From Rhinolophus ferrumequinum (lineage: Eukaryota > Chordata > Mammalia > Chiroptera > Rhinolophidae): a stretch of DNA of 64,000 nt. Shown piece after piece: positions 24,959-48,933 of the stretch. A program made the position numbers and the translations under genes. The number at the start of each line of letters is the position of its first letter. Position 1 is the stretch's first letter. The stretch is taken from the NCBI RefSeq assembly GCF_004115265.2, contig NC_046296.1, forward strand, positions 69,608,295 through 69,672,294. The letters are read 5' to 3'. Below the pieces are notes generated by a model, which saw only the letters and a program-made list of their open reading frames with translations, was not told the origin of the DNA and did no database searches.

Positions 24959-25403
24959 ATACCTTCTCATCGGATTTTGCTCTTGGAAAAAATTGTCTCG
25001 ATCTGTCATTTTTAAGGAACCATTTCTGGCCTGTTTTAGTTGTTGCTGACACCTGTCCTTTCTCTTAAGCGGAATTATTTTAAGCACGACTTCAAGTTAC
25101 AGTGCTGCAGGGGGCTGGGCTGAAGGCGCGTTACTTGCATCCTCCCCATCTCTGGTGCCTGATTCCAGGCTGAGCCATTCCTGACGGGGCCATCGGCACT
25201 TCTGGGAACACCATCTGACACACCTGTTACCACATCACAGCATCCAAGCACGTCCCTCGCGCGCCTCCGACTTCCTGGCACAAACTACAGACACCTGTTC
25301 CCACTCTCCCATCTTGTGCAGGAAGCTCCTGATAACGGAGACAGTTGTGCATCTGCGTCTCCATGATTGTGAAAAACATGCCTCAACAGAATATTGTGAA
25401 TGT

Positions 25404-25409
25404 TTTATT
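25404..25409 (-). terminator. RPS7: RPS7 poly(A) signal
   Basis: AATAAA on the minus strand, only 13 nt after the RPS7 stop codon. The very short 3'UTR is usual for ribosomal-protein mRNAs. Cleavage is expected around 25,385. Confidence 0.92.
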
Positions 25410-25422
25410 TAGTCATTTTTGT

Positions 25423-30839
<5,417 letters not shown>

Positions 30840-31010
30840 TCAGCGCCCCGGCCCCGGCCCACCCCGCACACGCCATCGGAGGGCACGGGCCGGGACATCG
30901 GCCGTATCCCCACCCGGTGAGCAGGGCCCGCCGGCCCAGGGCTGACTTCAAAACGTGTTTCCTTCAAAATTGGCAGAAAAGCCGGAGCACAGAGGAGGCC
31001 GCAAACTTAC

Positions 31011-31038
31011 CTCGGTGAGCGCCGGCCTGGGAAGAGGG
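31011..31038 (-). other. RPS7: RPS7 non-coding first exon (TOP-type leader)
   Basis: A consensus donor (minus ...ccgag/gtaagt) at 31,010 closes a short leader. The minus-strand text 'ccctcttcccaggccggcgctc' resembles the human RPS7 leader, so the start is placed at the pyrimidine run near 31,036-31,038. A 5'-terminal oligopyrimidine tract is the family mark for mTOR-dependent translation. The exact start is an inference. Confidence 0.7.
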
Positions 31039-31043
31039 CTAAG

Positions 31044-31053
31044 TCTCGCGAGA
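31044..31053. promoter_or_regulatory. TCTCGCGAGA promoter element of RPS7
   Basis: A perfect 10-nt palindrome TCTCGCGAGA lies 6-8 nt upstream of the predicted RPS7 start. This motif is a known core-promoter element of housekeeping and ribosomal-protein genes in mammals that lack a TATA box. No TATA box is seen here. Confidence 0.75.
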
Positions 31054-32229
31054 GCTCCTCAAATCCCGGCGGCGGAAAGGAAGAGGCGGGTACAGCGCGA
31101 GAAACCGGAAGAACCACTGAGAAACGGTAAAAGCCTAGAGAGACCCGGGAAGAGGCTGCGGGGGACCAGTGCGTCCGTAACACCTCTCCGCCTGAGGAAT
31201 CTCCTTTTCGCTGCGAAGGTTCCTGCGATTGCTCCCGACGTTTACAACGGCAGTCGGCTTTCCGGGCCCCGGTCTGGGCGGCGGGCCTGGGCCCGGAAAA
31301 GCAACTTCGGCTGCTCCCGAAGACAGGACGTTTAAAAAAGACTAACAACCGGAGGAAACGAACTTCCCCGCTAATGCAATGCAAAGAATCAGAGACTTGG
31401 ATGCCATTTCTGCCTATAGAGGACCAGATGAGATGGTGTTTGTCAAAGCTCTTTGGAAACGAAGCACTTTACGAATAAATGTGCCGATTTTCGGGCCATA
31501 AACACCCATTAGCCCTGGTATGGATTACTTGGTGCGGCGACAGTTCTGAGACGTCTACAAACACCTGTCCTGGGGGCCCAAGGCACCCTCCCGCCCCCCC
31601 GCCCCCACCCCCGCCTCCAACTGGAGGGTAACTGCCCCAAGTGGTGAAGACCGAGGGGCCAGATGCAGGGCGCAGCCACGATGAGCACAGACGGAGAGAT
31701 GCCTGGAGGAGTCTGGACGTGAGCTGGGCAGCTGGATTTAGTCAGGGCATGAGCTGAAAGTCAGGAGGGAATGGGGACGAGTGTAGTGAAAGACTTGAGG
31801 ATGGCAAATTGCTTTGCAGTGCATCAAAAATACTCCATTCAAGGAAGCGCTTACTGGAAAAGTGCTTACCATTGGGCCATGCTGTCACTTCCAATCCATG
31901 GGTGAAGAAGGAGTCCCTGCTCGAGAGTGAAACTGAGAACATAATTCACAGATAATCTGTGATGCCTGTGTTCTGTTAATACTGCATTAGCTGCCAGTTA
32001 TTAAGTAAAAGCACTGGGTCCTTGCCCTCGGGAAGATCACCGTTTGATGAAGAAGACGTCACATAAATAGTATGACTAAATAACGACATTGTCATCACAT
32101 ATAACAATGAGAAAAGGGGGAAGGGAGCTTGTGCTTTAAGAAGTCATGGAAGTCTTTGGAAGACAAGACATTCACCTGAGATGTGGAAGACAGGTTGGAG
32201 CTTGCCCACCAAGGAGAACAGCGTCCCAG

Positions 32230-32650
32230 ACATGGGAACAACTTGTACCAAATTCTCTGCCTGTGGTCAGATGTCCTGTGTATCAGTCAACTTCAGCCAG
32301 TGTCCTGCTTTGATGCTCAAATTGTCTCATTCAATTTTGGCCAGGAGGAGCTTCTGTTACATAGTTCTCATGTCCCATCATCTCCATTAGTTTTTGAATG
32401 TCTTGCTTTCTGGCACAAAGAGGTGTCCCAGGCTCATTTTGTAGTATTCTGGCTCACACATGGGATTAGCCTTTTCTTCCAAAAGCCTTGGTTCTTTCTA
32501 TTTGTAAAGTGGTGTTTGAGACCAAAATCTTGGTGCTGGGGCACATCAGGGAGGTCCTCAAGCCATTTCACTGGAGAGGGCTAAAAAAGAAGTATTTTTA
32601 AAATAACTTTTTCATATAAATGTATGAGTTCATATTGATATTTCTAAGTC
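32230..32650 (+). repeat. Ancient L1M-like 3' sequence (tentative)
   Basis: 'ttctggcacaaagaggtgtcccaggctcattttgtag', 'ccaaaagccttggttcttt' and 'accaaaatcttggtgctggg' recall a widespread ancient L1 3' region. A 133-codon open frame across it (32,183-32,584) is accidental. Confidence 0.4.
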
Positions 32651-33484
32651 TAGTTCTAAGAGGACAAAGTTCCTGCTGAAATCCTTCATTCTATAATTGT
32701 ATCTCCTTTTCTCTCATGATAAATATCTTGATTGCTAAACACATAAATACAATTACTTATTTGCTTCATCTGGCAATATGAGAGAACAAAATAACAATTC
32801 AATATTAATATAAACCAGACAATTAATAAAATTAAATTTTTTTCTAGTAGGATTTGCAGTGGGATAAAACTCAAAATTTTATATATATTACTAATGTCAT
32901 TTTTATTAGAGAAGATAAATGTAGAACTCCAAATTCTTGGAAAACTTTGGATAAACATAAGTATTCATTAATGTAATCAAATTGAAACTTCCTAGAGCCA
33001 ATTACAAACGTTATGAAAATATAATCAGAGTAGATAAACACAATTCAATTTTTAAAAATAATTGGAAAATATGTCTGTTGTTACACCTTTAAGCCATATC
33101 CAAAATTTCAAATGAAAATTTTTCCATAGGTTTATATTATTTTCAGATTATCAGAATCCTGCTAGAACCACTGAATAATACACCAATATGTACAATTTAA
33201 TTGCAATACATTGCCATGTAAAACCCATGTTTTACATTACAATTGCATAAATCTTCAGCCATTTCCTTTTAAAGAAGAAATCAAAAGGCTTGCCTAAATC
33301 AAACATGTCATGTCCCAAATCTCAACTATTCATTCTTCATTTGTCACTAAAATACAAAATTACCTTCTTTAAATTTATGTTAAAGTGATAAATTTTCCAA
33401 TCTCATCATACAATATGGGTTTCTTCTCTCTTTTTGAAATGTAAATCTTATTACAGTAAATTAGCTTTAAGTTTAAGTGTTTCT

Positions 33485-33745
33485 ACAAACTTGCAACCAG
33501 CAAGATAAATAAGTTCTGCAGTCCTAAGGCCCAGCATCATGATTCTAATGAGGAATACTGTTATAAACATTCAAGTTGCTCCGAGTAGATTTTAACTGTT
33601 CTCAACACAAACAAGAAATGATAATTATGTGAGGTGATGAAGTTGTTGGCTAGCGCAACTGTAGTAATCACGTTGCAATGTAGGAATGTATCAAACCAAC
33701 ACATACAGCTCATACACAATGTAACAAGTCAGTTACATCTCAGCA
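33485..33745 (+). repeat. LINE-1 3' end fragment
   Basis: 'gtagattttaactgttctcaacac', 'aatgataattatgtgaggtgatg' and 'gtagtaatcacgttgcaatg' follow the standard L1 3'UTR order. Confidence 0.65.
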
Positions 33746-33754
33746 TACAAAATC

Positions 33755-33912
33755 AGTGTCTCTCCAGCTTCCATGTGGGAAGGAATCAACTGGTGATGGT
33801 GGTAAAATACAGATTCTGATTCAGAGTTCTGGGCTGGAGCCCAGTATTTTACATTTCTAACTGACTCCCAAGTCATGCTGATGAGGCTGGTCCGGGGGCC
33901 ACACTCTGGGTT
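33755..33912 (+). repeat. MER5-type hAT MITE fragment
   Basis: 'acagattctgattcagagttctgggctggagcc' and 'catttctaactgactcccaagtcatgctgatgaggctggtccgg' match the body of the MER5/Charlie group of short hAT elements. Confidence 0.65.
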
Positions 33913-34819
33913 CGGAACCAGATATAGTGAGAAATCACAGTAGATGTAGCAGCAGGGAAATAAGACTCCTTTCAGCAGGAAGGAAACCAATCACAGTATC
34001 TACAGTTTCATCCTGGAGGGACCAAGAGTCCCTGCCTAGGTAGCTCTGGTCCAGGACAGGAGACTGCCAGGATGGGGCGGTTGTGGGCGGGGAGCAGTTC
34101 CACAAGCAACATCTGTTCTCCTCAAAAATACTTTATTTCTCTATTGTGCAAAAATTCCCATTAAAGAGGATTCTGTGCTGGGAAATCTCAGCATCTGTGA
34201 GGCAGAAAGCCTGGAGGTGAGGGGGAGAGAGCCCAGACTTCAGAGTCATTCTTTCTCCCCCAAATCCCAGTTCCTGATGTGAATAAGAAAGTGACAGGAG
34301 AGTCACTTGCGCGTAAAGAGAATTTATGGACCTGTCTGTTCAATCGAGAATGAACGGACTGAAGCCTTTTTCGCTCCCCTCCCCTTAGGGCTGGCAGAGT
34401 TTTACTGTTGCTATTTTCCGGCTAGCATAAGGAGCATATGAGTGAAATGAATGTGCAAACCTCTCATGAATGTGAAAATCACAGGCATTTAATTGAAGCA
34501 AGGTCACTGGCTTCTTCTGGAAAGTTTCAAAGTCACTGTTCCTTTACAACAGTACAGAATCTTCAGACATCAGTGATCTATCAGGTGGACGGAAGATAAT
34601 TGCTCAGATATTAATATTTAAAATGTAGAAATATTTACTTTTGATTTTATCATAAACTGATCATTTGTTCATCTTCAACGTATTCCATCAAAAGCAACAG
34701 AATTCTTCCCATTAATATTCATGAAACATGTGCAGGATGAAAAGGATTCGTGTGACACTGAGAACACACCTGCATATCAGACCATGTGGAGGCATCACAT
34801 ACAGTCGATATTCGCAGCC

Positions 34820-34935
34820 CCCGTGCACAGCATCTTTATCTCCACTTCTCAAAGGCGAGAAGAGACTTCAAGCAAGTCACCAAATGCACCCAGCTAATAG
34901 TTTCTAGAGCTGGAATTTGAAGGCCATGGATGTGA
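34820..34935 (+). repeat. MIR-like SINE fragment
   Basis: 'caagtcaccaaatgcacccagctaatagtttctagagctggaatttgaag' corresponds to the MIR 3' half (…ggtcacacagctagtaagtggcagagctgggattcgaac). Confidence 0.65.
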
Positions 34936-35059
34936 ACTTCATAGCTCAGGGAGAGGAGGAGGGCAGGAGAGCATGGGGGTAAATGATTCTGCGTTTCTAC
35001 CACTTGGTCCTCTGCTGTGTTCACACCAAGTTATCCACAGCCCACAGCAATTTGGAGAT

Positions 35060-35140
35060 GTTGGTGCACCAGTGTTTGCATCCCCGTTTGCCAATGAGGA
35101 AACTGAGGTCTGGAGAGTTACCTGACAGAAACTTGCTGAA
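35060..35140 (+). repeat. MIR-like SINE fragment
   Basis: 'tgcatccccgtttgccaatgaggaaactgaggtctggagag' matches the MIR core. Confidence 0.65.
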
Positions 35141-36179
35141 ATGACCATCAGGTACCACATTTTGCTAGCACTGGTGTTGTTAACAGGTCACTTTAGGTGG
35201 ACCTTTGGTAACCACTTGTAGGGGTGTCATTTAAATAGATTAAATGAATAACAAAAGACATTGTCTCTGGAAGATTGCAGTTCAAATGTCCTTGGCTCAG
35301 TAATTTATCTTGGGCATTTTCTGCTGCTATAGAGGCTGAGAGACAGACTGGTCAGACCACCCACAACTACTAGAAGCCTGGGAGTATGAATGGGGCAGGG
35401 GCATCCAAGCATATATGACACCCCGAATGGATTATTTTGTTAACACCCTTCTCCAGTCAACAAGTCTTTTCAGTTATAATCATATAATCATTAGTTGTGA
35501 TCATTATTTGCTTAAGTCACCCTTTCAAAACCAATAATTAACACTTAAAAAGAATAAATTTCAATTTTGAAGACATTCAAATTCATTAAAACAGCTGATG
35601 TTCTAACTAAAATCTTCAGTTTAACAGAAACATTTCACCTGTAGTTCTCACTACCCTGTCTCACTCTTGTAAAGCGTAAACACAGGATCATCACTGTGTT
35701 AAAGGACCACTGCGAGCCAATTTACAAGGAAAAGCAAATCCTAAGGAGGCCAGACCCCAAGATCAAGCTAGCAGTGGTGAGGGCAGCTGTCACACAGCAC
35801 TTTTCAATGGGCCCAGCCTCTCTCCCTCCCAAAGAACAGTGCAGTCAACTGCCTCGTCTGTAACCTGTACAGCTCCCAACGTTTCATGACTGGCTGACCT
35901 ATTCCAATTATTGCCCGAGTTTGGAAGTGAAGACTTGATTGTAGCTTCGTACCTTGATCTACTTCCAGTTCACCTTTCTAATCTGCAGTCAGCTCTTCCA
36001 GGTATCACCCAAGTTCATAACATGACCCGTGTCACCACAGAAGAGATACGATGATCAGTCATCAATTGATTTTTAAGGACAAGTTTTTAAAAAAGAAGCT
36101 ACCTTGAAGTGTAATAAATATAGGAATGAGGGATGGACTATAGCCAATTTAAATTTAAATTAGGAAAGTCTAAACTTTT

Positions 36180-36545
36180 TAAATTGATGTTGAGTTCACA
36201 GGTGAGAACACACTTACCACTCCAAGTTAAGTCTCACCTTTGCGGTTCCTTCTTCCTGACCATCCTACTTCCTTCTGTCTGCCTAACGCACAGGCATGAA
36301 CTCCCTTCTTATCCTTTAAACCTTGCTCAGGCACGACGGTGTTGGCCTTGCAGCCCTCCAGACACAGGTGCTCACTCCAGCTTATGTCTGGCACAGCTTC
36401 CCAGCAGCTTGTTTTGCACTGTCCGTGGATTTGTTCACATGTCTATCTCGGGGTTCCCTTGGTGCTCAGGCTCTTACTCAAGTTTGTATCCCTGGGGCTT
36501 GGGTAGCACACAGTACATATTCAATAAAGTCTGTTGAACTAAAGA
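36180..36545 (+). repeat. LINE-2 3' end
   Basis: The end '...gtagcacacagtacatattcaataaagtctgttgaac' matches the L2 3' terminus (cacatagtaggtgctcaataaatatttgttgaa). Confidence 0.6.
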
Positions 36546-36857
36546 CATCAAGAAAATTAAGAAAAGTCACTTAAAATTAATTTGAAAAGCAAGGCTTGTC
36601 AATGGAGAGGACTTTTAAAAGAAGTTGATTTGCTTACAGAGCCAAAAATAAAATATAGGGCAGACTTCTAACAAATTCCCTTTTTAACTAAATTTTCTCC
36701 CTGGGTCCTAGTGCATTAGGTATTGGCCACCAGTTGGTTATATACCCACTTGGGTGGAGTGGAAGAAAGGACCACCCCTTCAGAGGTGAGCCCCCAAGGA
36801 AACAGTCAGATGCTGTTCTCACACCCTCTTCCCTCTCTCCCTCTTCAGCACGCCCTC

Positions 36858-37005
36858 TTTTTTTTTTGACGTTTAATATTTTATTTTGTTATTAATTAAT
36901 TTATTTTTAAGGAGGGCGCCGCTCCGTGGCCCCTGTGGGGAACTAACCGGCAACCTTGGTGGTATTAGCACCATGCTCTTAACCAACTGAGCTAACCAGC
37001 CGCTC
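36858..37005 (-). repeat. tRNA-derived SINE fragment upstream of RNASEH1
   Basis: Reverse-complement head ('ggttagctcagttggttaagagc') with a diverged tail of T/A runs. It lies only about 380 nt upstream of the RNASEH1 upstream-ORF start and marks the edge of the CpG island. Confidence 0.85.
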
Positions 37006-37385
37006 CCCCCACACCCAATTTTTCATGTAAGAATCCCACCACCTTTCGGTCCTAGGAGGGCGCCAGGCCCCGCCCACACAGCTCAGGCCCGCCCAGACCC
37101 CGCCCAGACCCCGCCCCCTCCCAGGCCCACCTCGCGCCCCTCTCTCCGCCTTAGGCCCCACCCCTCTCCGAGCCCTTCCCGCTCCAGGCCCCGCCCCACC
37201 CGACCCTCCGCCCAGGCACCACTTTCTAACACCCGGGAAATGAATGAGCCTGAAGAGCACGCGGCTCTGGGCCCCGCCCTTCAGGCCCCGCCTACAGGCG
37301 ACGCCCCTCCCGGACGTGCGCCATCTCCCAGCGCCACCTCCGGAAGTTTGGTCCCGGTGAGGGCGGCGCGAAGCCGGGGAGCGAG

Positions 37386-37411
37386 ATGTGCAGCGGCGCT
37401 GGGAGTGAACG

Positions 37412-37415
<4 letters not shown>
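37386..37415 (+). promoter_or_regulatory. RNASEH1 upstream ORF overlapping the main start
   Basis: A 9-codon uORF (MCSGAGSER) starts at 37,386, and its TGA at 37,413-37,415 overlaps the main ATG at 37,412 as ATGA. The uORF start has G at -3 and T at +4; the main start has A at -3. Human RNASEH1 is known to use a uORF and two in-frame AUGs to set the ratio of mitochondrial to nuclear protein, so this is probably a conserved control element. Confidence 0.75.
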
Positions 37416-45986
<8,571 letters not shown>

Positions 45987-46131
45987 ACGAGGTTACTGTC
46001 ACTCTCGGACAAACCGGAGCCACTGGCTTTTTCTGACATCACTTACCGGTGTGAAAACTGAAACTACAGGAGGAGCGTCACTGTCCATGGAGACACGGAC
46101 AAACTGAGTCAGAAAGATAAGATGGCATTCT

Positions 46132-46137
46132 AATAAA
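46132..46137 (+). terminator. RNASEH1: RNASEH1 poly(A) signal
   Basis: AATAAA 146 nt after the stop codon, the only canonical hexamer before the downstream SINE. The expected cleavage zone (about 46,147-46,167) coincides with the 5' edge of the SINE. Confidence 0.8.
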
Positions 46138-46150
46138 AAGTGGTTAAATG

Positions 46151-46334
46151 GGGACGGCCGGTTAGCTCAGTTGGTTAGAGCGCGGTGCTCTTAAAAACAA
46201 GGTTGCCGTTTCGATCCCCACATGGGCCACCGTGAACTGCGCCCTCCATAACCACATTGAAACTACTACTTGACTTGGAGCTGATGGTTCCTGGAAAAAC
46301 ACACGTAAAATAAATTAAAAAGTTGAAAAAAAAA
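46151..46334 (+). repeat. tRNA-Ile-like SINE at the RNASEH1 3' end
   Basis: The head 'ggccggttagctcagttgg' (from 46,156) followed by 'ttagagcgcggtgct' is nearly identical to the 5' half of mammalian tRNA-Ile. The B box is 'gtttcgatccc' at 46,208-46,218. Then come the unique SINE body ('gaactgcgccctccataacc', 'gacttggagctgatgg') and an A-rich tail. This is the clearest copy for the tRNA origin, and the only one of nine on the plus strand. Confidence 0.92.
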
Positions 46335-46434
46335 GATAAAGACGAAGATGCGCAAAGGAAGCCTAAAATTTTCTTTGGCTGTTTTTGTTAACTGTGCAAC
46401 TTAAAAAACAATGTTTGACATCGTCAATTATTTA

Positions 46435-46640
46435 TATATTTTTATTACCCTTTTATCATAGAAACATACAGAAAATGACACGAACAAATACATAGCTTAT
46501 TGAATTATTATCACAAGTGGATACCCCTGTCACCTCTGCTAAGTCAAGAAATAGAACTTTCCAGACACCCTAGAAGGGTCCCAAAGTGTCCCTCCCTCAA
46601 AAATGAATCCTGACTTTTACAGAAACGACTTCCTTTGATT
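46435..46640 (-). repeat. Antisense LINE-1 3' fragment
   Basis: 'cagaaaatgacacgaacaaatacatagcttattgaattattatcacaagtgg' and 'caagaaatagaactttccagacacccta' follow the reversed 3'UTR of old L1 elements. Confidence 0.55.
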
Positions 46641-47160
46641 ATTTATGGCTCTTTAGTCCTGTCTCCTTTTTTCTTTTCTAATTTAATGTCACTTTAGTTT
46701 TAAGTCTCTTTAATTTACAGCCCCCCTGCCCCATCCTGTAGTTCTCCTTACAGTTTATCTCATGAAGAACCTGGGCCATTTGTCCTGTGGTTTCCCAGTG
46801 TCCATTTTGCTGTTTATGTGCTCATGGTACAGTCTAGCACTTTCTTCTCTTTCCTCCAAATTGGCATCTGGATCCAGAGGCTTGATTAGCATCAGGTTCT
46901 GTACGTTTGGCAAGATGATCGGTGGCTATGTGCTTTCATCAGCAAACATGGCTGGTTTTCATCTTGTCTGATGCTGGCAGCTGCTGATTCTCTGCCTGGA
47001 TCCGTTAGTCTGGTTGTAAAACGCTGATATTCTGTATCCTATTTTGGTGGGTCCCTCCTTCCTATGTCTGCTCTAATGTCATTCAACATGGAGCTTTCCT
47101 GGCTATGCCTCCTACAAGCACAATTCTGCTTCCCTGTTCTCCCGCCACCTCCGTCCCCCC

Positions 47161-47184
47161 AACACACACACACACACACACACA
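47161..47184. repeat. (CA)n microsatellite
   Basis: Uninterrupted CA run of about 12 units. Confidence 0.9.
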
Positions 47185-47189
47185 CGTGT

Positions 47190-47345
47190 AGCTGGCACTT
47201 TTCATTCCTCCCAGCACTTGCTGTCTGACCTACATATGTTGCTTGTCTGTTTTCCTCCCCCATTTGCTCACTGCCGCATGCCCAGGGCCTAGAGCGGCCT
47301 AGCATAGAGCAGGCACCCAGTAAGTATTTGTTGAATGAGTTGGTA
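47190..47345 (+). repeat. LINE-2 3' end
   Basis: 'gagcaggcacccagtaagtatttgttgaatgagttgg' is the L2 3' terminus pattern. Confidence 0.65.
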
Positions 47346-48673
47346 AACACTAATCTGAAAGGTCTGAGAGCAGAAACGATGCAGGCTCAGCAGAAATGGA
47401 GATCGATCCATGGAGGGGGCAGAAAAAGCAGGCTGCAGTGGGGGAGGGGCTGCGATGGCTCCGAGGTGAGACCAGGCCTCCCCGGTGCCTTCAGAAGTGA
47501 GCTGGGACCACGAGCCCTTGTGTGCAAATGTGCAAAAACTCGTGGTTGGAAAGGGTTCGGATGCGGGATCAGACAACCTCCCCCTCTCCATCACCCCTCG
47601 CTCCATGGCACACACTCGACTGGCGGGACTGTCCTGTTGGTACCAGTTTGCTCTCCATCAGAGTGAAAAAGTCATTTCTGAAAAACTATGCTGATGGTTC
47701 AAAGTTCAGTATTTACTGTTTATACATTGTTGTGGTTTTGTGCTAAGGAGATTTAGCCCTAATGTTTTAGTTGTGTGGTGTTCTCATGTCCCTGCTTCTG
47801 GCCCCCAGTGCTGGTGTTAACAGCAAAAACAAAGACCAGTCCTGAAAATCCCCTGAGCAGACCAACCAGCGAGGTCACACAAGAAGCCGAACTCGCTTAC
47901 TGGGGAGACTAGCTTCTTGATTACACATCTGGAAATTGAGCAAAACTTAAACTGTTTCCCCAAAACTGCTGAGGTGTAACCACTGACCAATTTTCTATCA
48001 TTCAAGAAAATTCTGGTATTGTGGACAGTCCATGTGAAGAAAGAGCAGACGCTGCCCGCACACTCCGAGCCCTTTACACCGCCGCCTGCGTCCCAGTCCC
48101 GGGCTGGTCGGGCACTCCCGCTCCCGGGTGGCAGGCTGGCGTCTTGGTGAGGGCACAACACACTTTTACCAATCACTGCTACGGCGATCCATTGGTTTTA
48201 CTTCCGTCGTTTCTGAACTTTTGACAGTGTTCACCAAGGAATGTTCTATGGAACATTTGGACTCAGTGTCTGCCTCCCCGCAAATGTTTGTCTCCATGAA
48301 ACAATTTCCACACCACAAGCCTTGGCACTTGTCAGAGGGGAGAGAGGCAGAATTTCTCAAAACTTGACTTTAAAACTGCAAACGATCTCTCAACTTACGT
48401 GACATGGAACGCATTGGGGAAATGCTTCATTGGACAAAGTGTCTTGGGGCAGCATACTCCCAACGTGCTGACATGAAGACTGAACTAGGGGCCCTCGCCC
48501 TGGAATGCACACCAGGTGTGATTATCATCTCAGAAGCCCAAAGGTTTGGGGTGATTCGCTGAAGTGCTGCAAATGAGCCTGCGTCCCCAGGAGACAGCCT
48601 GGAGATGCATGAATGTCTTCTGTCTCATTTCAGAAATGTATGAAGGCCAGGAGAGATGTTTTCCTTTTAATTA

Positions 48674-48933
48674 CAGTGGTACCTCAGTTTTCAAAAGTAA
48701 TCCGTACTGGAAGACCGCTCAAGTTCTGAAACGGTCGAAAACCGAGGCACAGTTTCCCCATAGAAAGTAATGCAAAATGGATTAATCCATTCCAGACCTT
48801 TAAAATCAACCCCTAAAACTGCAAATTTAGCATGAATTGTACAGTCTAATGATACCATAGATCCATAAAATTTACGGTGTTTGTAAACTGAAATGTTCGT
48901 CAACGGAGACATTTGAAAACCGAGGGACCACTG
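48674..48933. mobile_element. Mariner/Tc1-type MITE
   Basis: 260 nt bounded by inverted repeats 'cagtggtacctcagttttc' and its near reverse complement 'gaaaaccgagggaccactg', with a TA target duplication on each side. Internal symmetric text ('aatccgt…gaccg', 'cggtcgaaaaccgagg') shows further palindromy. There is no coding capacity, so it was mobilised in trans. Confidence 0.85.

Larger units (their letters stand above)
9461..25384. other. Region between COLEC11 coding start and RPS7 3' end
   Basis: About 16 kb without a coding exon that I can support. The first non-coding COLEC11 exon or exons and its promoter should lie here but cannot be placed by eye. Contents seen: a MIR-like piece near 10,870, an 18-nt direct duplication near 11,790-11,838, the nested LINE-1 complex at about 13.6-18.6 kb with SINEs, a MIR-like piece near 21,995, an LTR-like copy at 22,150-22,590, and a LINE-1 3' end near 24,800. 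The rest, including the AT-rich stretch 23,300-24,150, shows nothing recognisable. Confidence 0.7.
31331..36857. other. Intergenic interval between divergent RPS7 and RNASEH1
   Basis: No coding exon recognised. An AT-rich stretch (about 32,580-33,480) and old repeats dominate: an L1M-like 3' sequence (about 32,230-32,650), an L1 3' end (33,485-33,745), a MER5-type MITE (33,755-33,912), two MIR-like pieces near 34.8 and 35.1 kb, and an L2 end (36,180-36,545). The remainder shows nothing I can name. Confidence 0.7.

Noticed and set aside
46156-46225. Possible functional tRNA-Ile gene
   Set aside because: The anticodon arm is altered ('ttaaaaaca'), the acceptor stem does not close properly, and SINE body and tail follow directly.
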